Of a stretch of DNA of 64,000 nucleotides, positions 25,694-34,859 are shown piece after piece. Position 1 is the first letter of the stretch. Every line of letters starts with the position of its first letter. The DNA is taken from the NCBI GenBank assembly GCA_900751755.1, contig CAADSP010000075.1, forward strand, positions 1 through 64,000, read 5' to 3'. The position numbers and the translations under genes were made by a program. Source of the stretch: an uncultured Collinsella sp. GTDB lineage: Bacteria; Actinomycetota; Coriobacteriia; Coriobacteriales; Coriobacteriaceae. A model generated the notes under the pieces. It did no database searches, was not told the origin of the DNA, and worked only from the letters and a program-made list of their open reading frames with translations.

Positions 25694-26077
25694 ATGAGTG
25701 ACTTGCTCAACCCTGCGAATCTCATCGTGCTGGCTGTCATTGCCGTCGGCATGTTTTTTGGACTGCGTCGCATTGCCGCTTCGACACACGGGAAGAGTTG
25801 TTGCAGCGATGGCGCGAGCGGCAAGAGGGCCAAAAAGGTTGTTGTGGTGGATACCGATGCATCGCACTATCCCTATAGCGACGAGCTGCTCATCGGCGGC
25901 ATGAGCTGTGACGGCTGCGCTCAGAACGTAGCCAATGCCCTCAATACGCTTGATGGCGTGTGGGCTACGGTGACGTATGCGGACCACACGGCACGCGTAC
26001 GCTCGAAGCGCCCGGTTGATCGCGACGCACTCGAGACGGCGGTGAGGGGCGCGGGCTATTACGTTATGAAAATGTAG
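25694..26077 (+). CDS. Membrane-anchored heavy-metal-associated (copper chaperone-like) protein
   Basis: The 127-residue protein has one N-terminal transmembrane helix (residues ~8-27), a Cys/Lys-rich cytoplasmic linker (GKSCCSDG) and a C-terminal heavy-metal-associated domain with the metal motif GGMSCDGCAQNV (MxCxxC) near residue 75. It probably binds Cu(I) and holds it at the membrane. No copper ATPase gene is adjacent. The start is supported by GAAAGGGGAACGC. The CsoR-type operator upstream strengthens a copper role over other metals. Confidence 0.85.
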   Translation: MSDLLNPANLIVLAVIAVGMFFGLRRIAASTHGKSCCSDGASGKRAKKVVVVDTDASHYPYSDELLIGGMSCDGCAQNVANALNTLDGVWATVTYADHTARVRSKRPVDRDALETAVRGAGYYVMKM

Positions 26078-26350
26078 GCGTTGCCCTCTCCGGTGGGTAC
26101 CAGCCTCCTGCCCATTGTGACTATCGGTATCCAAAAATTTGCGCAAAAAATAATCTTTAGATGCGGCGAAAGTGGAGTTTGGTGACGGTTTGCGCGGAAT
26201 TCGCCACCAATCGAGCATCTATTAACCCGTCCAAAAAATTACAGGTGTATATTTATACGCTGATTATTGCTGCGCCCAGATCGCAATTAAACGTGGACAG
26301 AGATGAGAAATGCTAAAACTGGGCTTAAGGTCAGGGGAGGCTATAGCTTT

Positions 26351-28912
26351 ATGAGACGAGTGAGAACACTTGGCTTGGTGGCAGCGCTTGCCGCTATCTT
26401 GGTATCGCCGCTGCCGGCGCACGCCGAAGACGCTTCGGGTGCCGTTACCTACAATGCGGGAAATGGGTATTCCTTTGAGAAGCTCTCGCATCCTACGGTA
26501 GGAACGTCGCAGCCGGATGGCATCGTCGACTACCAGGGTAACGGTGCCGTTGCCGTTCCGGGTGCCGATGGTAATACGGCCAACAACGAAGGCGATCGCG
26601 GCCAGAGCTACACTTGGGCGGCTGCGAGCTATGGTGACTGGCTTTATGTGGGCACCTGCTATGCGGCGATGGGCAACACGCTTACGCTCATGGACAGCAC
26701 GCTGGGCGATTCCTTTGATGCCGAGACCATGCGCCTGACGCTGGAGGCCATGTTTAACGGCACGTTCTTCTATGGACAGCAGAAGGAGGACGGCACGGCC
26801 GACAAGGACAGCGGCGGCATCTTGGTTAAGATCAATACCAAGACCGGTGAGACCAAGCTGCTGCTCTCTGAATCGCTCAACGGCGTCGGTCCTTTGTTCC
26901 GCAATGCCGTGAGCTATAAGGGTAAGCTCTATTTCTGCGGCAGCGTCAGGACCAATGGCGGCAAAAGCGGTCTGCCTTCTGTATACGAGATCGATCCTAA
27001 GACGGATGAGTGGAAAGTTGTCTATCAGGGCCTTTCGAGCGTGGACGATTACCGCGATGCCTACAAGCAGGGCATCTCAACCGGTATCCGCGGCATGTGC
27101 GTCCATGATGGCCAGCTCGTCATCAGCAATGTGGGTAAAGCGGGCAATGAGTTTGTGGCGACAATCCTGACGTCATCTGACCCTTCGAAGGGCCAGGCTA
27201 GCTTCACCGAGATTGCTAACTCGAAGACGCTGTTTGGCTATCCGGCGATTCGCTATCAGGACAGCATCTACGGTGGCGCCATTTGGGATATGGTTTCGTA
27301 CAATGGCCATCTCTATGCGACCATCTGCACCGGTACGCCCGAGAACGCTCCCGATGATAATTCCATGCAGTCGTTTGCCATGGTTCGTGGCGACAAGAAC
27401 GCCGACGGCAGCTATTCGTGGACTCCCATTGTTGGCGATAAGGATGCGACCGATCCAAAGTGCCGTGCAAAGTACTGCTTTGGCATCGATCCTGCCCGTA
27501 CCCGTTCTGGCGCTGCCAACCTCATCGTCTACAACGACTACCTCTATATCGGTGAATACAACGACGAGGAGATTGCCCTCGAGCGCATCCTGTTCAACAA
27601 ATCCAACACCGAAGAGGGCGGCAAGAGCAGCATGGGCGGCGTTGACTGCTCGTTTGTGAATGCCAATCTTGAGCAGTCGGTTAACATCTATCGCATGGAC
27701 AAGGACGAGAACATGGAGCTCGTCGTTGGCGATCGCACCGACATGTTCCCCGAGGGCGGCATTTCCGGCCTGACTTCGGGCTTTGGCCGAAACGAGAACC
27801 AGTACATTTGGCGCATGCAGAAGTTCGACGGCAAGCTGTATATCGGTACCTTTGATACCGCGAGCCTGCTTGAGCCGATCGGCCAGTTCTCCAATGGCGA
27901 CATTATCGATATGACGCCCGAGGAGTGGGACTCTCAGGTTCAGCGCCTTAGGGACCTGCTCGATCACCTGCTCGACAAGAAATCGCCTGACGACCCCATC
28001 GTTCCCGTGAACACGCTTGCGGACGATGATTCAAACGAGGCCGTCGAGGTCGATGATTCGAACGAAGCTGCCGAGGTTGATGATTCAAACGAGGCCGTCG
28101 ATGTCGATGACGAGAAGACCGAGGTTGCTAAGGGCTTTGGCGATCTAAGCGATGCGCTGGAGGATGCCACGGGCGATCTTTGCGATCAGGCCTCGACGAT
28201 GTCCCAGGACTTTGAGGACGACGCCGCTTATGTCCAGAAGATCGATGGCGAGATCGCGTACTTCAAGTCCTTTGCCGACCAGTATCAGGACATGCTCGAT
28301 AGCTATGAGAGCCTGAAGCAGCAGTACGAGGATGCCTATGGCACCGAGCTGCCGGGCGATATTCAGGATGCGCTCGATAAGCTGCTGAGCGAGGAGAACC
28401 TCAAGAAGCTGCAGAGCGTGCTTACGTGCATGTACTACCTGCGCGATGCCGAGCGCGGCTTTGATATGTATGTGACCGAGGACGGCGTGAACTTTACGAC
28501 GCTGACGACCAATGGCTTTAACGATCCGTATAACCATGGTCTGCGCACCTTTGCGGTGACCAACCAGGGTCTGTGCCTTGGTACCGCCAACCCGTTCTAT
28601 GGCTGCCAGGTTTGGATCCAGCGCAAGGAGAATTCGGAGAATCCGATTGATCCCGGTACTCCGGATCCGACGAAACCCACCAATCCTTCGCAGCCGGGTG
28701 GCGGCGATCAGCCTGGTGGCAGCCAGACGGGCGGCAACGACCAGTCGAGCAGCACCACGACCACCGTCACGACGGCCACTAAGAAGACTCCGAAGGACGG
28801 CTCGCTGCCTCACGCTGGCGACTCGACCCTCACGCTGGTCTTGGGATTGCTGGTTGCAGCTGCCGCGGTGCTTGGCATTGCCCTCGTCTTGCGCAAGCGT
28901 TCTTGTCGCTAG
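26351..28912 (+). CDS. Large sortase-anchored surface protein (LPHAG signal)
   Basis: An 853-residue cell-wall protein. A signal peptide (residues 1-25, ending AHA-E) is followed by ~530 residues with repeated beta-strand elements (DWLYVGTCYAAMG, GKLYFCGSV, GHLYATICTG, DGKLYIGTF) suggesting a propeller-like domain. Then come three near-identical acidic repeats of DDSNEAVEV type (encoded about 28021-28110), a helical region, and a Pro/Gly/Ser/Thr linker. The C-terminus is a sorting signal with LPHAG instead of LPxTG, a hydrophobic helix and RKRSCR. The ligand is unknown. GGGGAGG precedes the start. A sortase gene is not in the window. Confidence 0.85.
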   Translation: MRRVRTLGLVAALAAILVSPLPAHAEDASGAVTYNAGNGYSFEKLSHPTVGTSQPDGIVDYQGNGAVAVPGADGNTANNEGDRGQSYTWAAASYGDWLYVGTCYAAMGNTLTLMDSTLGDSFDAETMRLTLEAMFNGTFFYGQQKEDGTADKDSGGILVKINTKTGETKLLLSESLNGVGPLFRNAVSYKGKLYFCGSVRTNGGKSGLPSVYEIDPKTDEWKVVYQGLSSVDDYRDAYKQGISTGIRGMCVHDGQLVISNVGKAGNEFVATILTSSDPSKGQASFTEIANSKTLFGYPAIRYQDSIYGGAIWDMVSYNGHLYATICTGTPENAPDDNSMQSFAMVRGDKNADGSYSWTPIVGDKDATDPKCRAKYCFGIDPARTRSGAANLIVYNDYLYIGEYNDEEIALERILFNKSNTEEGGKSSMGGVDCSFVNANLEQSVNIYRMDKDENMELVVGDRTDMFPEGGISGLTSGFGRNENQYIWRMQKFDGKLYIGTFDTASLLEPIGQFSNGDIIDMTPEEWDSQVQRLRDLLDHLLDKKSPDDPIVPVNTLADDDSNEAVEVDDSNEAAEVDDSNEAVDVDDEKTEVAKGFGDLSDALEDATGDLCDQASTMSQDFEDDAAYVQKIDGEIAYFKSFADQYQDMLDSYESLKQQYEDAYGTELPGDIQDALDKLLSEENLKKLQSVLTCMYYLRDAERGFDMYVTEDGVNFTTLTTNGFNDPYNHGLRTFAVTNQGLCLGTANPFYGCQVWIQRKENSENPIDPGTPDPTKPTNPSQPGGGDQPGGSQTGGNDQSSSTTTTVTTATKKTPKDGSLPHAGDSTLTLVLGLLVAAAAVLGIALVLRKRSCR

Positions 28913-29334
28913 GCGCGTCCGCGCAGCTCGATGTTTTTGATATCGTCGAAGTCGATGGCGATATCCCTGAGTTTGAGCAGCTTGAATGCGGGTAACACTT
29001 CGTCGAGAATGCCCGTGCGGCTACGATAGCCGTACATATCGTAATAGGTGACGCGCACCAGGTCGCCGCGTTTGAGGCCCTCGAGCTTTTTCGAAAGCTC
29101 GAGGGCGTTTTCTTCCGTGAGTTCGCATTTGGGCTCAACAGTGATCTCTTGTTTGCGCACGAGCTCGTAGTATCCCGTGAGGGCGGCAAAGGGCATAAAC
29201 TGTGCGGCACGGCCGGCGCGGACGGCGCCGTTGGCGGTGAGCTTGGGGTCGGCGGATCGACGTCTTCCCTCGGGGTCCGCTAGACGTTCAAAAGGCGTCG
29301 GTGGCCGCATCGGCTGTTGTTGGGACTTAGGCAC
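28909..29334 (-). CDS. YolD-like protein
   Basis: A 141-residue YolD-like protein. The core includes GRAAQFMPFAALTGYYELVRK, followed by a small beta-domain (VRVTYYDMYGYRSRTG). YolD-like genes usually accompany Y-family polymerases of the UvrX/ImpB type, and here the gene overlaps the end of the polymerase gene by eight bases, implying translational coupling and SOS expression. The exact role is not established. Its 3' end overlaps the convergent surface-protein gene by four bases. Confidence 0.85.
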   Translation of the reverse strand: MPKSQQQPMRPPTPFERLADPEGRRRSADPKLTANGAVRAGRAAQFMPFAALTGYYELVRKQEITVEPKCELTEENALELSKKLEGLKRGDLVRVTYYDMYGYRSRTGILDEVLPAFKLLKLRDIAIDFDDIKNIELRGRA

Positions 29335-30832
29335 GATGTCCTCCTACCTGATCGTTGCGTTCGCGTGCGGTGGCGCCGGCGGTGAAGCTTAATCCCTTGA
29401 CGAGCGCGTTCTTGCCGTACTTGCCCTTCACGGCCAGGACGGCGCGCGCCAGGTCGCGCTCGCGCTCATCGGCCTTAACATCGCTGAACAGGTCGATAGT
29501 GGCAAATTCCTCGGGCACCAGATTGCCAAATCCCAGGTTGATGCGCTTGACCGGTCGTTTGGGATCGACAGTCTGCGCCCAGAGCTCATCGAAATAGCCC
29601 ATGATCTTCTTAAACGAATTGGTGCGCTCGGGCAGCTTGCGCGAGGCGTTGGAGTGCGCAAAGAGCGCGGCATAGCCACCACGCGGCTTGCCGCCGTGTT
29701 CGCCCACAAAGATGCCGTCAATCGCCTGTGCCTCTCGCACCAAACGTCGGCGTTCGTCATCGCGCTGGACGGGCTTGGGCGCGCGGGGTGCGAGCTTGGG
29801 GCCGGCGGTTGCGGCGGGTTCGATGCTCGACGTGCTCGAACGCAAATGCCCGCATCCGTCTACATATTGCGCTGTGCCGCTGGCGTCGAGGCGGCGTATG
29901 TCGGCGCGCTCGCTCGCGTAGCCTACAAAGAGCGAGATGCTGTTGCACACCACGTGCTTATCGACTAAGTCCAGCACAGCGTTGTCGACCATCTCGCGCA
30001 ACACGGTGTAGGCTTGCTCATAGGCATAACCCTTCGATAGCACTTGCCCCGTGGTTGTTGAGGTTGCCTGCGGGCGATAGGCCTGAATATCGGCGATAGT
30101 TGTCGGCTCGCGCCCAAAGGCGTGGTCGATAAGATACTCGGCATTGACGCCGAGCTCGTCGTAGAGCAGGTTTTCGTCGAGCGCCGCGACGCCCATCAGA
30201 TCGTAGACGCCGTATTTTTCGAGTCGTGCTGCCACGCCGGGCCCAATGCCCCAGATGTCGGTGATGGGGCGATGGGGCCAGATCTCCTTGCGAAAGGTCT
30301 CGTCGTCGAGTTTGCCGATGCGGCTGGGTACGTGCTTGGCGGTAATGTCGAGTGCCACCTTGGCCTGGAATAGGTTGGGGCCGATGCCAACCGTTGCCGT
30401 GATGCCGGTGCGCGCCAGGACCTCGTCGCGCAACATGCAGGCGAAGCCTTCAGCGTCGGTGTGATAGAGGTCCAGATAGGGTGTCACGTCGATAAAGCAT
30501 TCGTCGATGGAGTAGACGTGCACGTCTTGCGGACTCACGTATTCCAGATAGATACCGTAAATTTGCGCCGACACCTCCATGTAGTGCTGCATGCGCGGTA
30601 TGGCCTTGATGTAGTCGATGCCGTCGGGAATTTCGAACAGACGGCAGCGATTGTGTATCCCCAGGTCCTTCATGGCCTGTGTGATGGCGAGGCAGATGGT
30701 CGTGCGCCCGCGCGATTCGTCGGCAACGACCAGGTTGGTGGTGAGCGGGTTGAGCCCGCGGTCAACGCACTCGACGCTAGCGTAGAACGTCTTAAGGTCG
30801 ATGCAGACATAGGTGTGACGCTCGTGCCCCAC
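29327..30832 (-). CDS. Y-family translesion DNA polymerase (UvrX/ImpB type)
   Basis: A 501-residue error-prone polymerase for lesion bypass. Catalytic acids are in CIDLKTFYASVEC (motif I) and YSIDECFIDVT (motif III); the helix-hairpin-helix region WGIGPGVAARLEKYG and a C-terminal little-finger domain follow. The start is placed at GTG 30832, with GGGAGG just upstream, because the longer frame to 30904 would be encoded by two LexA-type SOS boxes. It is therefore a DNA-damage-induced operon with the YolD-like gene. Confidence 0.92.
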   Translation of the reverse strand: MGHERHTYVCIDLKTFYASVECVDRGLNPLTTNLVVADESRGRTTICLAITQAMKDLGIHNRCRLFEIPDGIDYIKAIPRMQHYMEVSAQIYGIYLEYVSPQDVHVYSIDECFIDVTPYLDLYHTDAEGFACMLRDEVLARTGITATVGIGPNLFQAKVALDITAKHVPSRIGKLDDETFRKEIWPHRPITDIWGIGPGVAARLEKYGVYDLMGVAALDENLLYDELGVNAEYLIDHAFGREPTTIADIQAYRPQATSTTTGQVLSKGYAYEQAYTVLREMVDNAVLDLVDKHVVCNSISLFVGYASERADIRRLDASGTAQYVDGCGHLRSSTSSIEPAATAGPKLAPRAPKPVQRDDERRRLVREAQAIDGIFVGEHGGKPRGGYAALFAHSNASRKLPERTNSFKKIMGYFDELWAQTVDPKRPVKRINLGFGNLVPEEFATIDLFSDVKADERERDLARAVLAVKGKYGKNALVKGLSFTAGATARERNDQVGGHRA

Positions 30833-30844
30833 GCGTCCTCCCAT

Positions 30845-30858
30845 CAAACACATGTTCT
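30845..30858 (-). promoter_or_regulatory. Secondary SOS (LexA) box
   Basis: CAAACACATGTTCT is a degenerate match to CGAAC-N4-GTTCG, 17 bp from the stronger box at 30862. Its position just before the polymerase ribosome site fits a double operator. Confidence 0.5.
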
Positions 30859-30861
30859 TAT

Positions 30862-30875
30862 CGAATACATGTTCG
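30862..30875 (-). promoter_or_regulatory. SOS (LexA) box of the Y-family polymerase operon
   Basis: CGAATACATGTTCG differs at one position from the Gram-positive LexA consensus CGAAC-N4-GTTCG. It lies 30-43 bases upstream of the GTG start. Confidence 0.75.
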
Positions 30876-31045
30876 ATAATACCCGCTTGTGCGGACATCG
30901 TCAAAACCTGTCCCTTTTTGGTCGGTTGCCGTTTGGGGGGCCGATTGGCAACGCTCGCTGATTGTAGTCTTGACCTGCGCTAGAATAGTGGCATCTGAAT
31001 GTCCGGGCGCATGGAGGCGTGCGCCCGTATGCTGAGGAGGACTTT

Positions 31046-32740
31046 ATGGCAACTGTTGCCGCACCTATCGATGCTACGTCGACTGCCGCTTGGAAGGCGC
31101 TCGAGGCTCATCAGGAGAAGCTCGAGGCCGAAGGTATCGACCTCAAGGCCTGGTTCGCCGCCGATGCCGAGCGCGTGAACAAGCTGAGCTTTGACGCTGG
31201 TGACCTGCACTTCGATCTGTCCAAGAACCTGGTGACCGATGAGACCGTCAAGCTGCTGTGCGATCTTGCCCGCGAGGTGAAGCTCGAGGAGCGCCGCGAC
31301 GCCATGTTCTCCGGCGAGCACATCAACACCACCGAGGACCGCGCCGTCCTGCACACCGCGCTGCGCCGCCCGGCAAGCGAGAAGGGCCAGCTCATCGTCG
31401 ACGGCCAGGACGTCGTCGCCGACGTGCACGAGGTCCTCGACCGCATGTATGCCTTTGCCGAGCGCGTGCGCTCCGGTGAGTGGAAGGGCGTTACCGGCAA
31501 GAAGATCGAGCATCTGGTGTCCATCGGCATCGGCGGCTCCGACCTGGGCCCGGTCATGGCCTACGAGGCCCTGCGTCCCTACGCCGACGCCGGTATCGAC
31601 TGCCGTTACATCTCCAACATTGACCCCAACGATCAGGCAGAGAAGCTCAAGGGCCTCGATCCCGAGACCACGCTCGTGATCATTGTCTCCAAGACCTTCA
31701 CCACGCTCGAGACCCTCACCAACGCCCGCGAGGTCAAGACCTGGATGCTCGAGCAGCTCAAGGCTCAGGGCGCCATCGACGGCTCCGATGAGCAGAACGC
31801 CGAGGCCGTGGCAAAGCACTTCGTCGCCGTCTCCACCGCACTCGAGAAGGTTGAGGCCTTCGGTATCGACCCCGCCAACGCCTTCGGTTTCTGGAACTGG
31901 GTCGGCGGCCGCTACTCCGTCGACTCCGCCGTGGGCCTGTCGCTGATCGTCGTGCTTGGCCCCGAGCGCTTCCAGCAGTTCCTCGAGGGCTTCCACGCCA
32001 TCGACGAGTACTTCTGCAACACGCCGCTCGAGAACAATGCCGTCGCGCTGATGGGTCTGCTCAACGTCTGGTACGTCAACTTCTTCGGTTCCAAGAGCCA
32101 CGCCGTGCTTCCGTACTGCCAGTATCTGCACCGCTTCCCGGCCTACCTGCAGCAGCTCACCATGGAGTCCAACGGCAAGCATGTCCGCTGGGACGGCAGC
32201 GCCGTGACCTCCGACACCGGTGAGATCTTCTGGGGCGAGCCCGGCACCAACGGCCAGCATGCCTTCTACCAGCTGCTGCACCAGGGCACCGTGGTGGTTC
32301 CGGCCGATTTCATCGCCTTCGCCAACACTGCCAACCCTGCGACCGATAGCGGTCAGGACGTGCATGAGCTGTTCCTGGGCAACTTCCTGGCCCAGACCAA
32401 GGCGCTCGCTTTTGGTAAGACGGCCGATGAGGTGCGCGCCGAGGGCACGCCCGAGCAGATCGTCCCGGCCCGTTGCTTTGAGGGCAACCGCCCGACGACC
32501 TCGATCTTCGGCGACACGCTGACCCCGTTTGCGCTCGGCGAGCTCATCGCCCTGTACGAGCACATCACGTTTGTCGAGGGCACGGTCTGGGGCATCGACT
32601 CCTACGACCAGTGGGGCGTCGAGCTGGGCAAGCAGCTTGCCAAGCAGATCACCCCGGCCTTCCACGACGACGCCGCCAAGGCCGAGCAGGACGCTTCGAC
32701 CCAGGCGCTCATCGAGTTCTACCGCGCTCACCGCAAGTAG
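31046..32740 (+). CDS. pgi: Glucose-6-phosphate isomerase
   Basis: Pgi interconverts glucose-6-phosphate and fructose-6-phosphate in glycolysis. The 564-residue protein has two SIS-type subdomains with [44 protein letters not shown] and [21 protein letters not shown], all family signatures, and ends with the expected [16 protein letters not shown] segment. Start at 31046 follows GAGGAGG. It forms a single-gene unit with its own terminator. Highly biased codon use fits strong expression. Confidence 0.97.
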   Translation: MATVAAPIDATSTAAWKALEAHQEKLEAEGIDLKAWFAADAERVNKLSFDAGDLHFDLSKNLVTDETVKLLCDLAREVKLEERRDAMFSGEHINTTEDRAVLHTALRRPASEKGQLIVDGQDVVADVHEVLDRMYAFAERVRSGEWKGVTGKKIEHLVSIGIGGSDLGPVMAYEALRPYADAGIDCRYISNIDPNDQAEKLKGLDPETTLVIIVSKTFTTLETLTNAREVKTWMLEQLKAQGAIDGSDEQNAEAVAKHFVAVSTALEKVEAFGIDPANAFGFWNWVGGRYSVDSAVGLSLIVVLGPERFQQFLEGFHAIDEYFCNTPLENNAVALMGLLNVWYVNFFGSKSHAVLPYCQYLHRFPAYLQQLTMESNGKHVRWDGSAVTSDTGEIFWGEPGTNGQHAFYQLLHQGTVVVPADFIAFANTANPATDSGQDVHELFLGNFLAQTKALAFGKTADEVRAEGTPEQIVPARCFEGNRPTTSIFGDTLTPFALGELIALYEHITFVEGTVWGIDSYDQWGVELGKQLAKQITPAFHDDAAKAEQDASTQALIEFYRAHRK

Positions 32741-32772
32741 TCGCTGCTGTTAACGCATTGCGCCTTATAGCC

Positions 32773-32806
32773 AGGGCCCCGTATCCCATCGGATGCGGGC
32801 CCCTTT
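32773..32806 (+). terminator. Intrinsic terminator of pgi
   Basis: AGGGCCCCGTATCC (32773-32786) pairs with GGATGCGGGCCCCT with one mismatch and one G-U, followed by TTTG. It sits 32 bases after the stop. Confidence 0.7.
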
Positions 32807-32881
32807 GCTTTGCCGTGGTCCCGGGGCGCACGGCCTTTGTGGAACATCGCCGGGGCGCCGCGCGCTGCGAGAACCCTGCGC

Positions 32882-34186
32882 CTAGATCTCGGCCTCCGCA
32901 TGGCCTCGCTGCGCCTCGGGCAGCTCCCCGTAGAGCGGATGGTCTTCGAGCCTAAAGCGCTCGACCTGTTCGGGAGTGCGACCGCGTACAAAGAGCCACG
33001 AGCGATCGATCGGCGTCGCCATGAGCGTGCTGGGCAGCGCGTCGGCGCGGTCGGAAAACACCCGGGCACTCTCGGGATCCTGGAACGCCAGCACCAGATG
33101 CGTGTCGCAGTTGCCCATGATGGAGCGTGCGCGTGCCTCGCCATAGAGCGCATCGAGCTGGTTGGTCGACTGCAGCAGCAGCGTTGCCCAGATGTTGCGG
33201 CTTCGGATAATCGAGAGCACGTTGTCGATCTGGGGGATCTGCAGATTTGCGAAGTCATCGAGCATAAAGCGCACGGGCACGGGCAGGCTGCCGTCGGGCT
33301 GTCTATCGGCCTCGCGAATGAGGCCCATAAACGCCTGCGTAATAAAGAGGCCGGTCAGCGGATCGAGATTGCGGTCGATATCGCTCACGGTTACAAACAG
33401 GGCGCAGGGGGTGTGTCCCATGGAAGCGAAGTCCACCTGATGGTACTCACGATAGAGCTGTGCCGCACCGTCGAATCCCAGGCACATGACCTTTTCGGCA
33501 AGGATGCCGACGATGCTCGCGTGCATGCGCTCGGCATTTTGCGTAATGGCGTAGCGCCGCCATAGCGAGAGGGCATAGCTTTGGGGGTCGGTCGTGATCA
33601 GGTCGTCAAACAATCGACCCGTGGCACCGTCCTGCAGGTGCTCGATCAGCTTGATGACCGAGCTGATCGTCTGCTCGTCGGCGGGTAGCTGTTCGGTGAC
33701 GTAGGCGATAAGACACGACAGCAGGTTTGCCGCCGCATGATCCCAAAAAGGCTGGTTGTTGTCCTCGATGGGGCAGATGGCCTTTGCCACCGAGAGGATG
33801 TCCTGCTGGTTGGGCCTGCCGTCCGCCTTGCGGCGAATGTGCCTCAGGGGGTTGTAGCCGCAGCGCTCGATGCCGGGCGCAAGGGCCGGGACGGTGTTGA
33901 GGTCGGCGAAGTTGAGACATTGCACGCGGTAACCGTGGGCTGCCAGCACGGGTCCCACTTCGCGACAGAGCGTGCCTTTGGTGTCGAGCACGATGTAGCT
34001 TGCGTTCATTTGCAGCAGGTTGGGCTTGAGGACGTTTCGGGTCTTGCCGGCTCCCGAGGGGCCGATCACAAGTGCATTGTTGTTGAGTCCCGTTTGGCGG
34101 GTGTCGCAGGAAAGCGTTCGATCCTTGGCGAGGATGGTGGACGATGCGGACTCAGATGCGGCGAGGCGGCTGGCGAGGTTAGACAT
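32882..34186 (-). CDS. TraG/VirD4-like ATPase lacking membrane segments
   Basis: A 434-residue P-loop ATPase of the type IV coupling protein class. Walker A is GPSGAGKT (residues ~41-48), followed by the family YIVLDTKGTLCREVG; Walker B is FMLDDFANLQIPQ, and LLLQSTNQLDALYG is the TraG/VirD4 sensor region. The two N-terminal transmembrane helices of true coupling proteins are absent: the protein starts about 40 residues before Walker A, behind a clear AGGAGG site. It overlaps the ClpP-like gene by eight bases. No relaxase, VirB4, integrase or oriT is seen, so DNA transfer is uncertain. Confidence 0.85.
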   Translation of the reverse strand: MSNLASRLAASESASSTILAKDRTLSCDTRQTGLNNNALVIGPSGAGKTRNVLKPNLLQMNASYIVLDTKGTLCREVGPVLAAHGYRVQCLNFADLNTVPALAPGIERCGYNPLRHIRRKADGRPNQQDILSVAKAICPIEDNNQPFWDHAAANLLSCLIAYVTEQLPADEQTISSVIKLIEHLQDGATGRLFDDLITTDPQSYALSLWRRYAITQNAERMHASIVGILAEKVMCLGFDGAAQLYREYHQVDFASMGHTPCALFVTVSDIDRNLDPLTGLFITQAFMGLIREADRQPDGSLPVPVRFMLDDFANLQIPQIDNVLSIIRSRNIWATLLLQSTNQLDALYGEARARSIMGNCDTHLVLAFQDPESARVFSDRADALPSTLMATPIDRSWLFVRGRTPEQVERFRLEDHPLYGELPEAQRGHAEAEI

Positions 34187-34796
34187 GGGCGACCTCCTTG
34201 GTGGCCGAGAGGATTTCGTGGGCAAAGCCGAGCTCGACGGCGCGCTCGGCCGAAAGGTAGGTGTCTTTTGCAGTGAGGGACTGGATGCGCTTGGGCGTGA
34301 GGCCGCTGCGGTCCGAGAGGATTTGCGTGAGGATCTTGCGGGTCTGCATGAGACGCCGGCTGGTTTCCTGCAGCGCAAGTGCCGAGCCGCCTGCCCCCTG
34401 GGGGATCAGCGGGTCGTGAATCATGAGCTCTGCATGGGGCGCCATACGGCGATCGTCGCCGCCCATAAAGATCACGGCGCCCATGGACGCGGCGAATTCC
34501 AGGCAGACGGTGCGGATGGGGCACGATGCGAGGCGCATGGCGTCATAGATCGCAAGGCCCGATCGCACGCTTCCGCCGGCGCTGGCGACAAATATGGTGA
34601 TGGGGCGGCTGGGGTCGGTGGCATCGAGCAGGCGGATCTGCTGGCATAGGTCGTGGGCCATCGGGGTTTCGATGTTTCCCATGACGGAGAGCTCGCGACG
34701 GGCGAGCATCTCATCGTAAATGCTGGTGAGCGTGATACCTCGGGCGGATTCACGCATGGTGAGGGGACTGATGATGGGGGAATGATTGGTGTCCAT
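34179..34796 (-). CDS. ClpP-like serine protease
   Basis: A 205-residue homologue of the ClpP proteolytic subunit. The catalytic triad seems intact: Ser in EFAASMGAVIF, His in LMIHDPLIP and Asp in AKDTYLSAERA; the oxyanion stretch ASAGGSVRSGLAIYDAM is typical. It is diverged from housekeeping ClpP and has no Clp ATPase beside it. It is translationally coupled to the TraG-like ATPase gene. Phage-type ClpP proteins process capsids, but no phage genes are near. AAAGGAG lies upstream of the start. Confidence 0.88.
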   Translation of the reverse strand: MDTNHSPIISPLTMRESARGITLTSIYDEMLARRELSVMGNIETPMAHDLCQQIRLLDATDPSRPITIFVASAGGSVRSGLAIYDAMRLASCPIRTVCLEFAASMGAVIFMGGDDRRMAPHAELMIHDPLIPQGAGGSALALQETSRRLMQTRKILTQILSDRSGLTPKRIQSLTAKDTYLSAERAVELGFAHEILSATKEVAHV

Positions 34797-34859
34797 GAGG
34801 ACTCCTTTCTGTTGGTTGTGTTGTGGAATAGGATTGTTGCCCGCGGAGGGGCTGGCGGG

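Noticed and set aside
30980..32731. 583-codon open frame opposite pgi
   Set aside because: Antisense shadow of a highly expressed gene.
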